Origin: Agrobacterium cucumeris
Lineage (GTDB): Bacteria; Pseudomonadota; Alphaproteobacteria; Rhizobiales; Rhizobiaceae
Direction: 5' to 3'
Assembly (NCBI RefSeq): GCF_030036535.1
Contig: NZ_CP080387.1
Span: 992,001-1,056,000, forward strand
Length of the DNA stretch: 64,000 nt
A program made the position numbers and the translations under genes. Position 1 is the stretch's first letter, and every line of letters begins with the position of its first letter. The notes below the pieces were generated by a model. That model ran no database searches and had not been told where the DNA came from. It saw only the letters and a program-made list of their open reading frames with translations. Below, in pieces: positions 53,568 to 62,403 of this stretch.

Positions 53568-56245
53568 TCTGCTGCCTTCTTGGGTTTGGCCGCTGCCTTC
53601 GGCTTGGCGGCCGCCTTGGTCTTGGTTGCTGCCTTGGCTTTCGTCGCCTTCGGTTTTGCAGCGGCACCATCGGCTTTCTTGGCGGCAGGTTTCTTGGCCT
53701 TGGCGGGCTTGCCGCCGGTACCGGTCTTGGCAATGCGCTCGGCAATCAGCACCAGAGACTCGTCCAGCGTCACCGAAGCCGGGTCCTGGCCCTTTGGAAT
53801 GGTGGCGTTGACCTTGCCCCAGTTGACGTAAGCGCCATAACGCCCGTCACGCACGGTGATCGGCCCGCCATCGGGGTGGTCGCCCAGTTCCTTCAGCGCT
53901 GCCGGCGTGCCGCTGCGGCCGCGTCCCGGTCCCTTGCTCTGCTTTTCGGCAATGACCGTGACGGCGCGGTTGAGACCGATCGAGAACACGTCCTCGATGC
54001 TTTCAAGGTTCGCATAGGAACCGTCATGCAGAAGGAACGGCCCATAGCGGCCAAGCCCGGCCGATATCATCTTGCCGGTTTCCGGATGTTTGCCGATATC
54101 GCGCGGCAGATTGATGAGCGCCAGTGCCTTCTCGTGGTCGATGTCCTCAGGCTTCCAGCCCTTGGGCAGCGAAGAACGCTTGGCCTCCTTGCCGTCGCCA
54201 CGCTGGATATAGGGTCCGAAGCGGCCGGAGCGCAGCGTCAACTCTTCACCGGTCATCGGATCGGCGCCGAGCGCCTTCGGCTCGTTCGAGGCTGCAGCTT
54301 CGGCTTCTGAACCGTCAGATGTGAGCTGGCGGGTGTAGTTGCATTCCGGATAGTTGGAGCAACCGACGAAAGCGCCGTATTTGCCGAGCTTGAGCGAGAG
54401 ATTGCCGGTGCCGCAAACCTGACAGATGCGCGGATCCGAACCATCCTCGCGCTTGGGGAACACCAGCGGCGCCAGAACCTCGTTCAGCGCGTCCAGAACG
54501 TTGGTGACGCGCAATTCCTTGGTATCTTCGATCTGCGCGAAGAAATCCTTCCAGAAATCGCGCAGCACCTGCTTCCAGTCCAGCTCACCAGCGGAAATAC
54601 GGTCGAGCTTTTCTTCGAGAGCGGCGGTGAAGTCGTATTCGACATATTTGGAGAAGAAGCTTTCAAGGAAAGCCGTCACCAGCCGTCCGCGTGAATGCGG
54701 GATCAGCTTGCGCTTGTCGACGATGATATATTCACGGTCGCTCAGCGTCTTCAGCGTTGCCGCATAGGTGGAAGGGCGGCCGATGCCCAGTTCTTCCATC
54801 TTCTTGATGAGCGAGGCTTCCGAATAGCGCGGCGGCGGTTCGGTGAAGTGCTGGCTGGCATTGATCTTCTGCTTGGCGAGGTTCTCGCGCGCATTGATCT
54901 GCGGCAGACGGCCTTCGTCGTCACCGTCGTCGCTCTGCTCGCCATCTTCCTTCTGGTCGGTATAGGCGGCGATGAAACCGTCAAAACGGATCACCGAGCC
55001 GACGGCACGAAGCCCGGCCTTCTCGCCGTTCTTGTCCGCGAGGATTTCGACCGTCGTACGCTCTATTTCAGCGGACGCCATCTGGCTGGCGATACCGCGC
55101 TTCCAGATCAGGTCGTAAAGACGCAACTGATCGGCATCGAGATAACGCTTCACCTGATCCGGCGTGCGGTTGAAATCGGTCGGGCGGATCGCCTCGTGCG
55201 CTTCCTGGGCGTTCTTGGCCTTGGTGGAGTAGAAGCGCGCCTTTTCCGGCACATAGCGGTCGCCGAACTGCTCGCCAATGGCCTGGCGGGCAGCATCGAT
55301 GGCTTCCGGGGCCATCTGCACGCCGTCAGTACGCATATAGGTGATCAGACCGACGGTTTCCCCACCGATGTCGATACCTTCATAAAGCTTCTGCGCCACC
55401 TGCATCGTCCGCGAAGCGCCAAAGCCCATGCGCGAAGACGCCGCCTGCTGCAAAGTCGAGGTGGTGAAGGGCGGGCCGGGATTACGCTTGACTGGCTTGG
55501 CCTCAACCGTATCCACGACATAGGTCGCGCCTTCCAGCAGTGTCTTCAGCCGGTTTGCATCGTCTCCGGTCTTGATCCCACGGCTTTGCAGCCGCTTGCC
55601 GTCGGCCGAAACCAGTTTGGCTTCGAACTCGTCACCGCGCGGTGTCTTCAAAAGCGCGCTGATGTTCCAGTATTCCTCGGAGACGAAGCGTTCGATCTCG
55701 GACTCGCGGTCGCAGACGAGACGCAGCGCAACCGACTGAACGCGGCCGGCGGAGCGCGCGCCTGGCAGCTTGCGCCACAGCACCGGCGACAGGTTGAAAC
55801 CGACGAGATAGTCGAGCGCGCGGCGGGCGAGATAGGCGTCTACCAGCGGCACGTCGATGTCGCGCGGGTTCGCCATGGCGTCCAGCACCGCCTTTTTGGT
55901 GATGGCGTTGAAGACCACGCGCTTCACCGGCTTGTCGCCGAGAACGCGCTTCTTCTTCAAAAGATCGAGAACGTGCCAGGAAATGGCTTCACCTTCGCGA
56001 TCCGGGTCGGTTGCGAGAATGAGGCCGTCGGAGGCTTTTACCGCGTCGGCAATATCCTTCATGCGCTTGGCGGATGCGCTGTCGACCTCCCAGGACATTT
56101 CGAAATCCTGGTCGGGCAGCACCGATCCGTCCTTGGCAGGAAGGTCTCTGACGTGGCCAAAGGATGCAAGAACCTTGTAGCCCGAACCAAGATACTTGTT
56201 GATTGTCTTGGCTTTGGCAGGAGATTCTACGACAACGACATTCAT
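53564..56245 (-). CDS. topA: DNA topoisomerase I
   Basis: An 893-residue type IA topoisomerase. The TOPRIM domain has Glu8 and DPDREGEA (80-87), the active-site Tyr303 is in GLITYMRTDG, and one C4 zinc finger (CQVCG...CSNYPEC) is followed by repeated C-terminal topoisomerase domains. The last ~60 residues are an almost pure Lys/Ala/Pro tail like a histone H1 tail, which probably adds DNA affinity. It relaxes negative supercoils. Followed by rnr with a 4-bp overlap. Confidence 0.97.
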   Translation of the reverse strand: MNVVVVESPAKAKTINKYLGSGYKVLASFGHVRDLPAKDGSVLPDQDFEMSWEVDSASAKRMKDIADAVKASDGLILATDPDREGEAISWHVLDLLKKKRVLGDKPVKRVVFNAITKKAVLDAMANPRDIDVPLVDAYLARRALDYLVGFNLSPVLWRKLPGARSAGRVQSVALRLVCDRESEIERFVSEEYWNISALLKTPRGDEFEAKLVSADGKRLQSRGIKTGDDANRLKTLLEGATYVVDTVEAKPVKRNPGPPFTTSTLQQAASSRMGFGASRTMQVAQKLYEGIDIGGETVGLITYMRTDGVQMAPEAIDAARQAIGEQFGDRYVPEKARFYSTKAKNAQEAHEAIRPTDFNRTPDQVKRYLDADQLRLYDLIWKRGIASQMASAEIERTTVEILADKNGEKAGLRAVGSVIRFDGFIAAYTDQKEDGEQSDDGDDEGRLPQINARENLAKQKINASQHFTEPPPRYSEASLIKKMEELGIGRPSTYAATLKTLSDREYIIVDKRKLIPHSRGRLVTAFLESFFSKYVEYDFTAALEEKLDRISAGELDWKQVLRDFWKDFFAQIEDTKELRVTNVLDALNEVLAPLVFPKREDGSDPRICQVCGTGNLSLKLGKYGAFVGCSNYPECNYTRQLTSDGSEAEAAASNEPKALGADPMTGEELTLRSGRFGPYIQRGDGKEAKRSSLPKGWKPEDIDHEKALALINLPRDIGKHPETGKMISAGLGRYGPFLLHDGSYANLESIEDVFSIGLNRAVTVIAEKQSKGPGRGRSGTPAALKELGDHPDGGPITVRDGRYGAYVNWGKVNATIPKGQDPASVTLDESLVLIAERIAKTGTGGKPAKAKKPAAKKADGAAAKPKATKAKAATKTKAAAKPKAAAKPKKAAE

Positions 56246-56503
56246 ATTGTTTTTCTCTGGAACTGGTCCGTTAACATAGCCGGATCACGGAGGAAGGCCG
56301 CAACAAGGCTTCTTTGTAATTCGACATGGACAGGTAATGCCCGCGGGTCAAGAGGCAAGCCCGATTTTATCGCTTCCGGTCGATTGCAACCTATGGATAA
56401 TCTATTGTTGTATTGCAATCTTTGGTAAATTGGTTATGATGACCAACATCATTTGAATCTACGTATTGCGCTTCGTTTCAGACGAAATTCTCAGGATAAA
56501 TAT

Positions 56504-56734
56504 ATGGTCCCGAACGCGACAAACAATAATGCCGACAACGAAGGGACCAGAGAGAACTTGGCTTACATTCGCCAGATGCTGGCAGAGCTGCGGCAGGTCG
56601 CGAACCGCGAGGGCGCCGATATGCTGTGTTATCTGATTGAGATGGCCTATGTCGAAGTCGGCGATATCCAGAGCGGGCGGCGCAAGCTGTCAATCCGCGA
56701 GGAGCGAAACCCGTCCCCCGGCATGCCGGTTTAG
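56504..56734 (+). CDS. Small conserved-looking hypothetical protein (76 residues)
   Basis: A 76-residue soluble protein with a central amphipathic helix: ENLAYIRQMLAELRQVANRE, then ADMLCYLIEMAYVEVGDI. The start ATG 56504 has AGGATAA upstream; the longer frame from 56453 is not coding-like. Its last 45 bp overlap the 3' end of dprA on the opposite strand, so the two genes converge. Similar small helical proteins occur in Rhizobiaceae, but I cannot name a family with confidence. Confidence 0.65.
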   Translation: MVPNATNNNADNEGTRENLAYIRQMLAELRQVANREGADMLCYLIEMAYVEVGDIQSGRRKLSIREERNPSPGMPV

Positions 56735-57829
56735 TCGGCCGGCGATATCGAGTTCCAAAAGCACCATATGAACGGTGGCGGCGGAAAAACCCGTGTGGCG
56801 GATGATGTCGTCTGTCTCGACGGGCGAGGGACCGAGTGCGGCGGCAATGATGCTGCGCTCATCATCTCCGGGTGGTGACATTTCTTCATCTGATCGCGGT
56901 TCCTCGATCTTGCGGTCATAGGGCAATTGCGGCTCCATGAGTGGTCGCAGCGCTTCGAGAATGTCGTCAGCGCCCGTGGTCAACATCGCGCCTTCCTTGA
57001 TCAGCCGGTTGGTGCCTTCGCAGCGCGGATCGAGCGGGGAGCCGGGTACGGCGAAAACCAGCCGCCCCGCTTCACCGGCAAGCCGGGCCGTAATCAGCGA
57101 ACCGGAACGCTCTGCCGCCTCCACGATGACAACGCCAAGCGAGACGCCTGATATCAGGCGGTTGCGGCGGGGAAAGTCCCGGGCGCGCGGTTCCCATCCA
57201 AAGGGCATCTCGCTGATCGTCGCGCCGCCTTGATCATATATATCCTGCAAAAGCCCGAAATTTTCCTGCGGATAGGGACGATCGAGACCACCCGCCAGCA
57301 TCGCCACCGTACCACTCGCAAGGCTTGCCCGGTGCGCTGCCGCATCAATGCCGCGCGCCAGCCCCGATGCGATCGTATACCCGGCCCTGCCGCAATCGCG
57401 TGCCAGCATGGCGGCGAATTTCGCGCCGTTGATGGAAGCATTGCGCGAGCCGACGATGCCGATGCAGGGGCGTGTTGCGGCGGCTGCCGATCCCTTCATG
57501 GCGATCAGCGGCGGCGCGCCGTCCAGATGTCGCAAAGCGGGTGGATAATCAGGCTCACCAATGCCGACGAAACGCGCCCCGAATTTCTCCGCAGTCTCGA
57601 TTTCACCTTCCGCTTCCGCCGGCGTGGCGATGCGCGGACTGCGCGATGACCCGCCGCGCCTTGAAAGCTCGGGCAGGGCATCCAGCGCCTTTTCAGCACT
57701 GCCGAAATGATTGATGAGTTCGCGAAAGGTAACGGGGCCGATATTGTCGCTGCGGATCAGCCGCAGCCAGGCAACCCGCTGCCGCGCAGAAAGCTCTATG
57801 CCCTGCCGTATCGTTTCCTCATGCGGCAT
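56690..57829 (-). CDS. dprA: DNA processing protein DprA
   Basis: A 379-residue ssDNA-binding RecA loader for natural transformation and recombination. The SAM-like N-terminal domain (1-~75), the extended Rossmann fold (~100-290) with GSRNASINGAKFAA, SGLARGIDAAAHRASL and GGLDRPYP, and a C-terminal winged helix (~310-379, DDIIRHTGFSAATV) are all present. Located between topA and plsY on the same strand. Transformation competence is not implied; DprA is near-universal. Confidence 0.95.
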   Translation of the reverse strand: MPHEETIRQGIELSARQRVAWLRLIRSDNIGPVTFRELINHFGSAEKALDALPELSRRGGSSRSPRIATPAEAEGEIETAEKFGARFVGIGEPDYPPALRHLDGAPPLIAMKGSAAAATRPCIGIVGSRNASINGAKFAAMLARDCGRAGYTIASGLARGIDAAAHRASLASGTVAMLAGGLDRPYPQENFGLLQDIYDQGGATISEMPFGWEPRARDFPRRNRLISGVSLGVVIVEAAERSGSLITARLAGEAGRLVFAVPGSPLDPRCEGTNRLIKEGAMLTTGADDILEALRPLMEPQLPYDRKIEEPRSDEEMSPPGDDERSIIAAALGPSPVETDDIIRHTGFSAATVHMVLLELDIAGRLNRHAGGRVSLLAD

Positions 57830-57850
57830 GGCGTATCCTCAAGATGGGGT

Positions 57851-58468
57851 TTAGCCCTTTTGACCGATCCTGCTTTCGGTGCCGGCCAGGAGCCGCGCAA
57901 TATTCTCGCGGTGCTTCCACCATGAAATCACGCTCAGCAGCGTTACCAGCATTGCCGTCTTTTCAGGACCGACTACCCAGAGAGCCACGGGAATTATCAG
58001 CATGGCCAGCAGGGCCGACAGCGAAGAGTAGCGGGTGATGAAGGCAGTTGCGAGCCAGATCAGCGCGAAGGCCAGCATCATCAGCGGTGCCGCACCGAGA
58101 AGCACGCCGATATAGACGGCCACACCCTTGCCGCCCTTGAAGCCGAGCCACACCGGAAACAGGTGGCCGAGAAAAGCGAAGAAACCGGCCACCAGCGAGG
58201 CCTCGTAACCCCAGAGCGCATTGGCGACCAGCACCGCCGCCGTGCCCTTCAACGCATCGAGCAGCAGGGTCGCTGCGGCAAGCTTCTTGTTGCCGGTGCG
58301 CAGCACGTTGGTGGCGCCAATATTGCCCGAACCGATCTTGCGCACGTCGCCCAGCCCCGCCATGCGGGTGAGAATGAGACCAAAGGGGATGGAACCGAGC
58401 AGATAGCCGATCAGCGCCGCAAGCGCGAGAAGGGCAGGCGCCGTCTGCCAGTCAGTCAAAGCACTCAT
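57851..58468 (-). CDS. plsY: Glycerol-3-phosphate acyltransferase PlsY
   Basis: A 205-residue inner membrane enzyme with about five helices. The three conserved motifs are [25 protein letters not shown] and [13 protein letters not shown]. It acylates glycerol-3-phosphate from acyl-phosphate, the first step of phospholipid synthesis. It sits 48 bp downstream of the dihydroorotase-like gene, as in many rhizobia. Confidence 0.96.
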   Translation of the reverse strand: MSALTDWQTAPALLALAALIGYLLGSIPFGLILTRMAGLGDVRKIGSGNIGATNVLRTGNKKLAAATLLLDALKGTAAVLVANALWGYEASLVAGFFAFLGHLFPVWLGFKGGKGVAVYIGVLLGAAPLMMLAFALIWLATAFITRYSSLSALLAMLIIPVALWVVGPEKTAMLVTLLSVISWWKHRENIARLLAGTESRIGQKG

Positions 58469-58516
58469 TCAGATGTCCCCTCTGTCGCGCCTGCCGCGTG
58501 ATCTCTTGCCGTGATC

Positions 58517-59809
58517 TTATGCCAAGGAATGAACGGCTTTGCCAGCCACATAAGTGGCGACAGCGCGGCCGCTGAAACGGGCATCTTCGAACGGCGTATT
58601 CTTGGATTTCGACACCAGCTGCTCGCGGGTGACAAGCCACGGCTCGTCGAGATCGATCAGGGTGATATCGGCTTTCGCGCCGACTTTAAGCGTTCCCGCA
58701 TCCAGACCGAAGATTTTCGCCGGACGGGTGGAGAGCGCATCGATCAGCCGCATCAGCGGAACCTCGCCGCTGTGGTGCAGGCGCAATGCCGCCGCCAGCA
58801 TGGTTTCCAGCCCCACCGCGCCGCTCGCCGCATCCGAAAACGGCAGGCGCTTGGTGTCGACATCCTGCGGGTCGTGCGAGGAAACGATGATATCGATGGT
58901 GCCGTCCTTCAGCGCTTCCACCATGGCCTTGCGGTCGTCTTCGGCGCGCAGCGGTGGGGAAAGCTTGAAGAAGGTGCGGTATTCGCCGATATCGTTCTCG
59001 TTGAGCGTCAGATGATTGATCGAGATGCCGCAGGTGGCCTTCACGCCCCGCTGCCGGGCGACACGGATCGCCTCTGCCGATTCCGGCACGGAAATCTTGG
59101 CGGCGTGATAGATTGCCTGCGTCAGCCCGGCAATGCGCAGGTCACGTTCCAGCGGAATGATCTCGGCTTCCTTCGGAACGCCTGACAGCCCGAGCCAGCT
59201 GGCAAAAAGCCCCTCGTTCATGTCACCGCCGCCGATATATTTGTCGCGGGTCTCCAGCGTGATGACAGCACCCAGTTCGCGGGCATAGGTCATGGCGCGA
59301 CGCAGCACCAGCGTGTCGGAAAGCGCCTTGCGGCCATTGGTGAAGGCCACCGCGCCGGCTTCCTTCAGCATGCCGAATTCGGTCATTTCCTCGCCCCGCA
59401 AACCTTTGGTCAGAGCGGCTGCGGGATGCACATTGACGATCGCCTTGTCGCGCGCCGTCTTTTTCACATATTCGACCAGCGCGATGTCATCGATCACAGG
59501 ATCGGTGTCAGGCATCATGATGATACTGGTGACGCCGCCGGCCGCTGCCGCACGCGATGCGGATTCAATGGTTTCGCGGTGTTCAGCACCCGGCTCACCC
59601 ACGAAAACACGGGCATCCACCAGACCGGGAACGGCCAACAGCCCCTTGCAGTCGCGCACCGTCGCACCATCAGGCGCGCCTTGATTGTGTGCATCCTTGC
59701 CGGCTGCGAGAATGGTACCATCAGCACCGATGACTATGCTGCCGGTCTCGTCGAGACCACGGGAAGGATCGACGATGCGGAGGTTCTTGAGAACGGTCAC
59801 GGCACTCAT
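58517..59809 (-). CDS. pyrC: Dihydroorotase-like protein, catalytic metal ligands lost
   Basis: A 430-residue amidohydrolase-fold protein overlapping pyrB by 4 bp. Class I dihydroorotases have DxHVHxREPG; here the segment is [10 protein letters not shown], so both metal-binding histidines and the substrate arginine are replaced. The TDHAPH motif with the catalytic aspartate reads SSHDPQ. The fold is otherwise intact ([24 protein letters not shown]). It is therefore probably a non-catalytic partner of aspartate transcarbamoylase, like Pseudomonas PyrC' (PyrX). A working dihydroorotase must lie elsewhere. Confidence 0.88.
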   Translation of the reverse strand: MSAVTVLKNLRIVDPSRGLDETGSIVIGADGTILAAGKDAHNQGAPDGATVRDCKGLLAVPGLVDARVFVGEPGAEHRETIESASRAAAAGGVTSIIMMPDTDPVIDDIALVEYVKKTARDKAIVNVHPAAALTKGLRGEEMTEFGMLKEAGAVAFTNGRKALSDTLVLRRAMTYARELGAVITLETRDKYIGGGDMNEGLFASWLGLSGVPKEAEIIPLERDLRIAGLTQAIYHAAKISVPESAEAIRVARQRGVKATCGISINHLTLNENDIGEYRTFFKLSPPLRAEDDRKAMVEALKDGTIDIIVSSHDPQDVDTKRLPFSDAASGAVGLETMLAAALRLHHSGEVPLMRLIDALSTRPAKIFGLDAGTLKVGAKADITLIDLDEPWLVTREQLVSKSKNTPFEDARFSGRAVATYVAGKAVHSLA

Positions 59810-60747
59810 ACGCGCTCACCCTGATTTTGCGAGACAAGCAGGGTTTCCATCACGGCCATGCGCACGGCAACCCCCATTTCCACCTGACTTTCGATCACGC
59901 TCTGCGGACCGTCGGCCACTTCGGAGGCGATTTCCACGCCGCGGTTCATCGGGCCGGGATGCATGACCAATGCATCTTCCTTTGCCGCCTTCAGCTTTTC
60001 GGCATCCAGACCGTAATAATGGAAATATTCGCGCACCGAAGGCACGAAGGAGCCGGACATGCGCTCGCGCTGCAGGCGCAGCATCATCACCACATCGGCG
60101 TTCTTCAGCCCTTCCTTCATGTCTTGGAAGACTTCCACGCTCATGTCGCGAATGCCTGAAGGAAGAAGTGTGGCGGGTGCGACGACGCGAACGCGCGCGC
60201 CCATCTGGTTGAGCAGGATGATGTTTGAGCGGGCAACGCGCGAATGCAGTACGTCGCCGCAGATCGCCACGGTGATACCTGATAGTTCGCCCTTGGCGCG
60301 GCGGATGGTCAGCGCATCGAGCAGCGCCTGTGTCGGGTGCTCGTGCTGGCCGTCGCCGGCATTGACCACGGAGCAGGCGACCTTTTGCGCCAGCAGCGCT
60401 GCCGCCCCTGCGGAGGAATGGCGCACGACAAGCACGTCCGGGCGCATGGCGTTCAGCGTCATCGCCGTATCGATCAGCGTTTCGCCCTTCTTCACCGATG
60501 AATTGCCGACCGACATGTTCATCACGTCTGCGCCAAGGCGTTTTCCGGCCAGTTCGAAGGAGGATTGCGTGCGCGTCGAGGCTTCGAAGAACAGGTTGAT
60601 CTGCGTCAGGCCCCGAAGCGTCGAGGTCTTTTTCTCGCGCTGGCGGCTGATTTTCACCGCCTCGTCAGCCTTGTCGAGAAGCAGGGTGATATCCTGATGG
60701 GAAAGCCCCTTGATGCCGAGGAGATGGCGATGGGGGAAGAAGACCAT
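59806..60747 (-). CDS. pyrB: Aspartate carbamoyltransferase catalytic subunit
   Basis: A 313-residue transcarbamoylase making carbamoyl-aspartate in pyrimidine synthesis. The carbamoyl-phosphate loop is [13 protein letters not shown] (Ser57-Thr60), and [10 protein letters not shown] and [13 protein letters not shown] complete the active site. It is first in a pyrB-dihydroorotase-like-plsY-dprA-topA-rnr series. A CAGGAGG site lies 10 bp upstream, directly against the base of a nested hairpin (60764-60803). Confidence 0.96.
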   Translation of the reverse strand: MVFFPHRHLLGIKGLSHQDITLLLDKADEAVKISRQREKKTSTLRGLTQINLFFEASTRTQSSFELAGKRLGADVMNMSVGNSSVKKGETLIDTAMTLNAMRPDVLVVRHSSAGAAALLAQKVACSVVNAGDGQHEHPTQALLDALTIRRAKGELSGITVAICGDVLHSRVARSNIILLNQMGARVRVVAPATLLPSGIRDMSVEVFQDMKEGLKNADVVMMLRLQRERMSGSFVPSVREYFHYYGLDAEKLKAAKEDALVMHPGPMNRGVEIASEVADGPQSVIESQVEMGVAVRMAVMETLLVSQNQGERV

Positions 60748-60763
60748 GCGGTTTGCCTCCTGA

Positions 60764-60803
60764 CGGGCGTCGCATTTTCCCGTGAAAATGCCCGGAACGC
60801 CCG
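60764..60803 (-). promoter_or_regulatory. Nested hairpin in the pyrB leader
   Basis: Outer stem CGGGCGT/ACGCCCG (60797-60803 with 60764-60770) encloses inner stem GCATTTTC/GAAAATGC (60784-60791 with 60772-60779), loop of 4. On the mRNA it ends 2 nt before the CAGGAGG ribosome site of pyrB, so folding could affect ribosome access. Confidence 0.5.
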
Positions 60804-60997
60804 AATGCTGATCCGTGCGCTGCCATTCGCCGTAAACACGCCTCAGGAGCGCCGCGGAATTCGGTCCTGCGCTCTATAGAGACTGCATGGTCACGGGGCA
60901 AGCGTCCGCAACCCCTGAAATGAAAACACGGCAATGTTTCCCCCAGTCTCGACAGATGAGGGAACTGGGCAAGCCGTGGTTCCGTCCTGAGCCGGCG

Positions 60998-61429
60998 TCA
61001 GAGAATGCCGTGTTTCCTCAGGAGCGCCTGCTCATCACCTGAGACCCAGCCGAAAACTTTCGGCTCGCCATTCAGCGTCTGGACGAAGTAGTGAACATCA
61101 AAATCGATCGCGACATCAGCTTGGTCCTGGCGGGCATAGGTTGCGGTCCAGGCAACGTGGGCCGTGCAATGATGGTCATCGATGGGCGAAAGGCTGATAT
61201 CGCGTATGCGCATCTCCCTGGTGCCCATCGCCCGATAGCGCTCGTAGCCCTGCGCCATCACCTGCCGCAGGTGGTCATCGTTCTTTCCGGTGATTACACC
61301 GGCCGGTGAGGCGGCGATGAAATCGGAAGCATAGAGGGACGCAGCCTCTTTCATATCCATGTCGCCACCAAGGGACTGGTTGAAAAAGCGTTCGTATCGC
61401 TCAAAGAATTTCCTGATGCTGGCTTCCAT
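60998..61429 (-). CDS. NTF2-like (SnoaL-type) protein
   Basis: A 143-residue protein with a cone-shaped alpha+beta fold inferred from MEASIRKFFERYERFFNQSL, SLYASDFIAASPAGVITG, a central MRIRDISLSPIDDHHCTAHVAWTATY strand and a final VFGWVSGDE. It resembles the polyketide cyclase/nuclear transport factor 2-like superfamily with no catalytic assignment. The start ATG 61429 follows GGGGAGGAAA, a strong ribosome site, rather than the longer open frame. Confidence 0.75.
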   Translation of the reverse strand: MEASIRKFFERYERFFNQSLGGDMDMKEAASLYASDFIAASPAGVITGKNDDHLRQVMAQGYERYRAMGTREMRIRDISLSPIDDHHCTAHVAWTATYARQDQADVAIDFDVHYFVQTLNGEPKVFGWVSGDEQALLRKHGIL

Positions 61430-61688
61430 GGTTTCCTCCCCTGGCAGCCCGGTTTTCACTTTCCTGCAAGGATAACATCCTTCAGCAATCGCGTAAGCCG
61501 AAGAACCTGCGAATGAGATTGGTCGTCCGCCGCTCATGCCGTTAGGAGAACAAAGTCCCGCTAGGTCAGGGGCTGGGAATGTTCCGTCACTTGCGTTACA
61601 TCAAGGCGCAACCCGGTGGCATCGGTCAGTTTCGGATGGAATTCGCGGCCAAACCCGGCCTGCGACGCGGTTGATCGGACATATCGCA

Positions 61689-62267
61689 ATGCATTCCTAT
61701 TCTGTTTTCGCCCTTGCCGTTCTCGCCCTGCTTTTGACGCCCGGCCCAACCAATACGCTTCTCGCCCTTTCCGGTGCCGGGCGCGGTATTCGTGCATCGC
61801 TCCCGCTGATGCTGGGCGAAATTGCCGGTTATCTGCTCGTCATCCTTGCGCTCACCGCATTGTTTTCCGACTTTCTGCAAACCCATGCCGGCCTAGCGCA
61901 AGCGATCAAGCTCTGCGCCGCGATCTGGGTTGCGTTTCTGGCGGTGCGGCTGTGGGCCCTGCCATCCTCCGCGCCGATCGGCGAGGCGATCACCTTGCGC
62001 CGGGTCTTCGTTACCACCTGCCTCAACCCGAAAGGGCTGATCGTCGGCCTCGTTCTGTTGCCGCAGGCGCCGCTCACGGAAATCTGGCCGCTTATCCTGC
62101 TGTTTTCGGTGCTGGTGGCGTTTGCGGCCCTTGCGTGGTTATCGGCAGGCGCGCTTCTCATTCGTCATGCGGGTCAGTCTTCGCCACGGCTGGTGCGCGG
62201 CACCGCCTCCGGCTTTCTGCTGGTGCTGTCGCTCGGTCTTGCCGGAAACGTGTTTGGCATTCTCTAG
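61689..62267 (+). CDS. LysE family translocator
   Basis: A 192-residue inner membrane protein with about five or six helices. The N-terminal signature LLLTPGPTNTLLALSGAGRG and the later FVTTCLNPKGLIVGLVLLP match the LysE/RhtB family of amino-acid exporters. Substrate unknown. The start ATG 61689 matches the family; the longer frame is spurious. Confidence 0.87.
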   Translation: MHSYSVFALAVLALLLTPGPTNTLLALSGAGRGIRASLPLMLGEIAGYLLVILALTALFSDFLQTHAGLAQAIKLCAAIWVAFLAVRLWALPSSAPIGEAITLRRVFVTTCLNPKGLIVGLVLLPQAPLTEIWPLILLFSVLVAFAALAWLSAGALLIRHAGQSSPRLVRGTASGFLLVLSLGLAGNVFGIL

Positions 62268-62349
62268 GTCGGATACCTAAATCGGGATACGCCCGAAAAA
62301 TACTGAAAGCGGGGGTTTAATCGTCTCAATCGCTTCCTGTGGGTGGAAT

Positions 62350-62375
62350 TATGCAATATCACCCCACTATGCAAT
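62350..62375 (+). promoter_or_regulatory. Direct-repeat candidate operator before aidB
   Basis: TATGCAAT occurs at 62350-62357 and 62368-62375, an 18-bp period, 29 bp before the aidB start. The outer GAATT and AATTC give it weak dyad symmetry. A TATAAA lies just downstream (62381-62386). It could bind a transcription factor; no regulator is adjacent. Confidence 0.35.
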
Positions 62376-62403
62376 TCCAGTATAAAACAGCTAGAAGCAG
62401 CGG

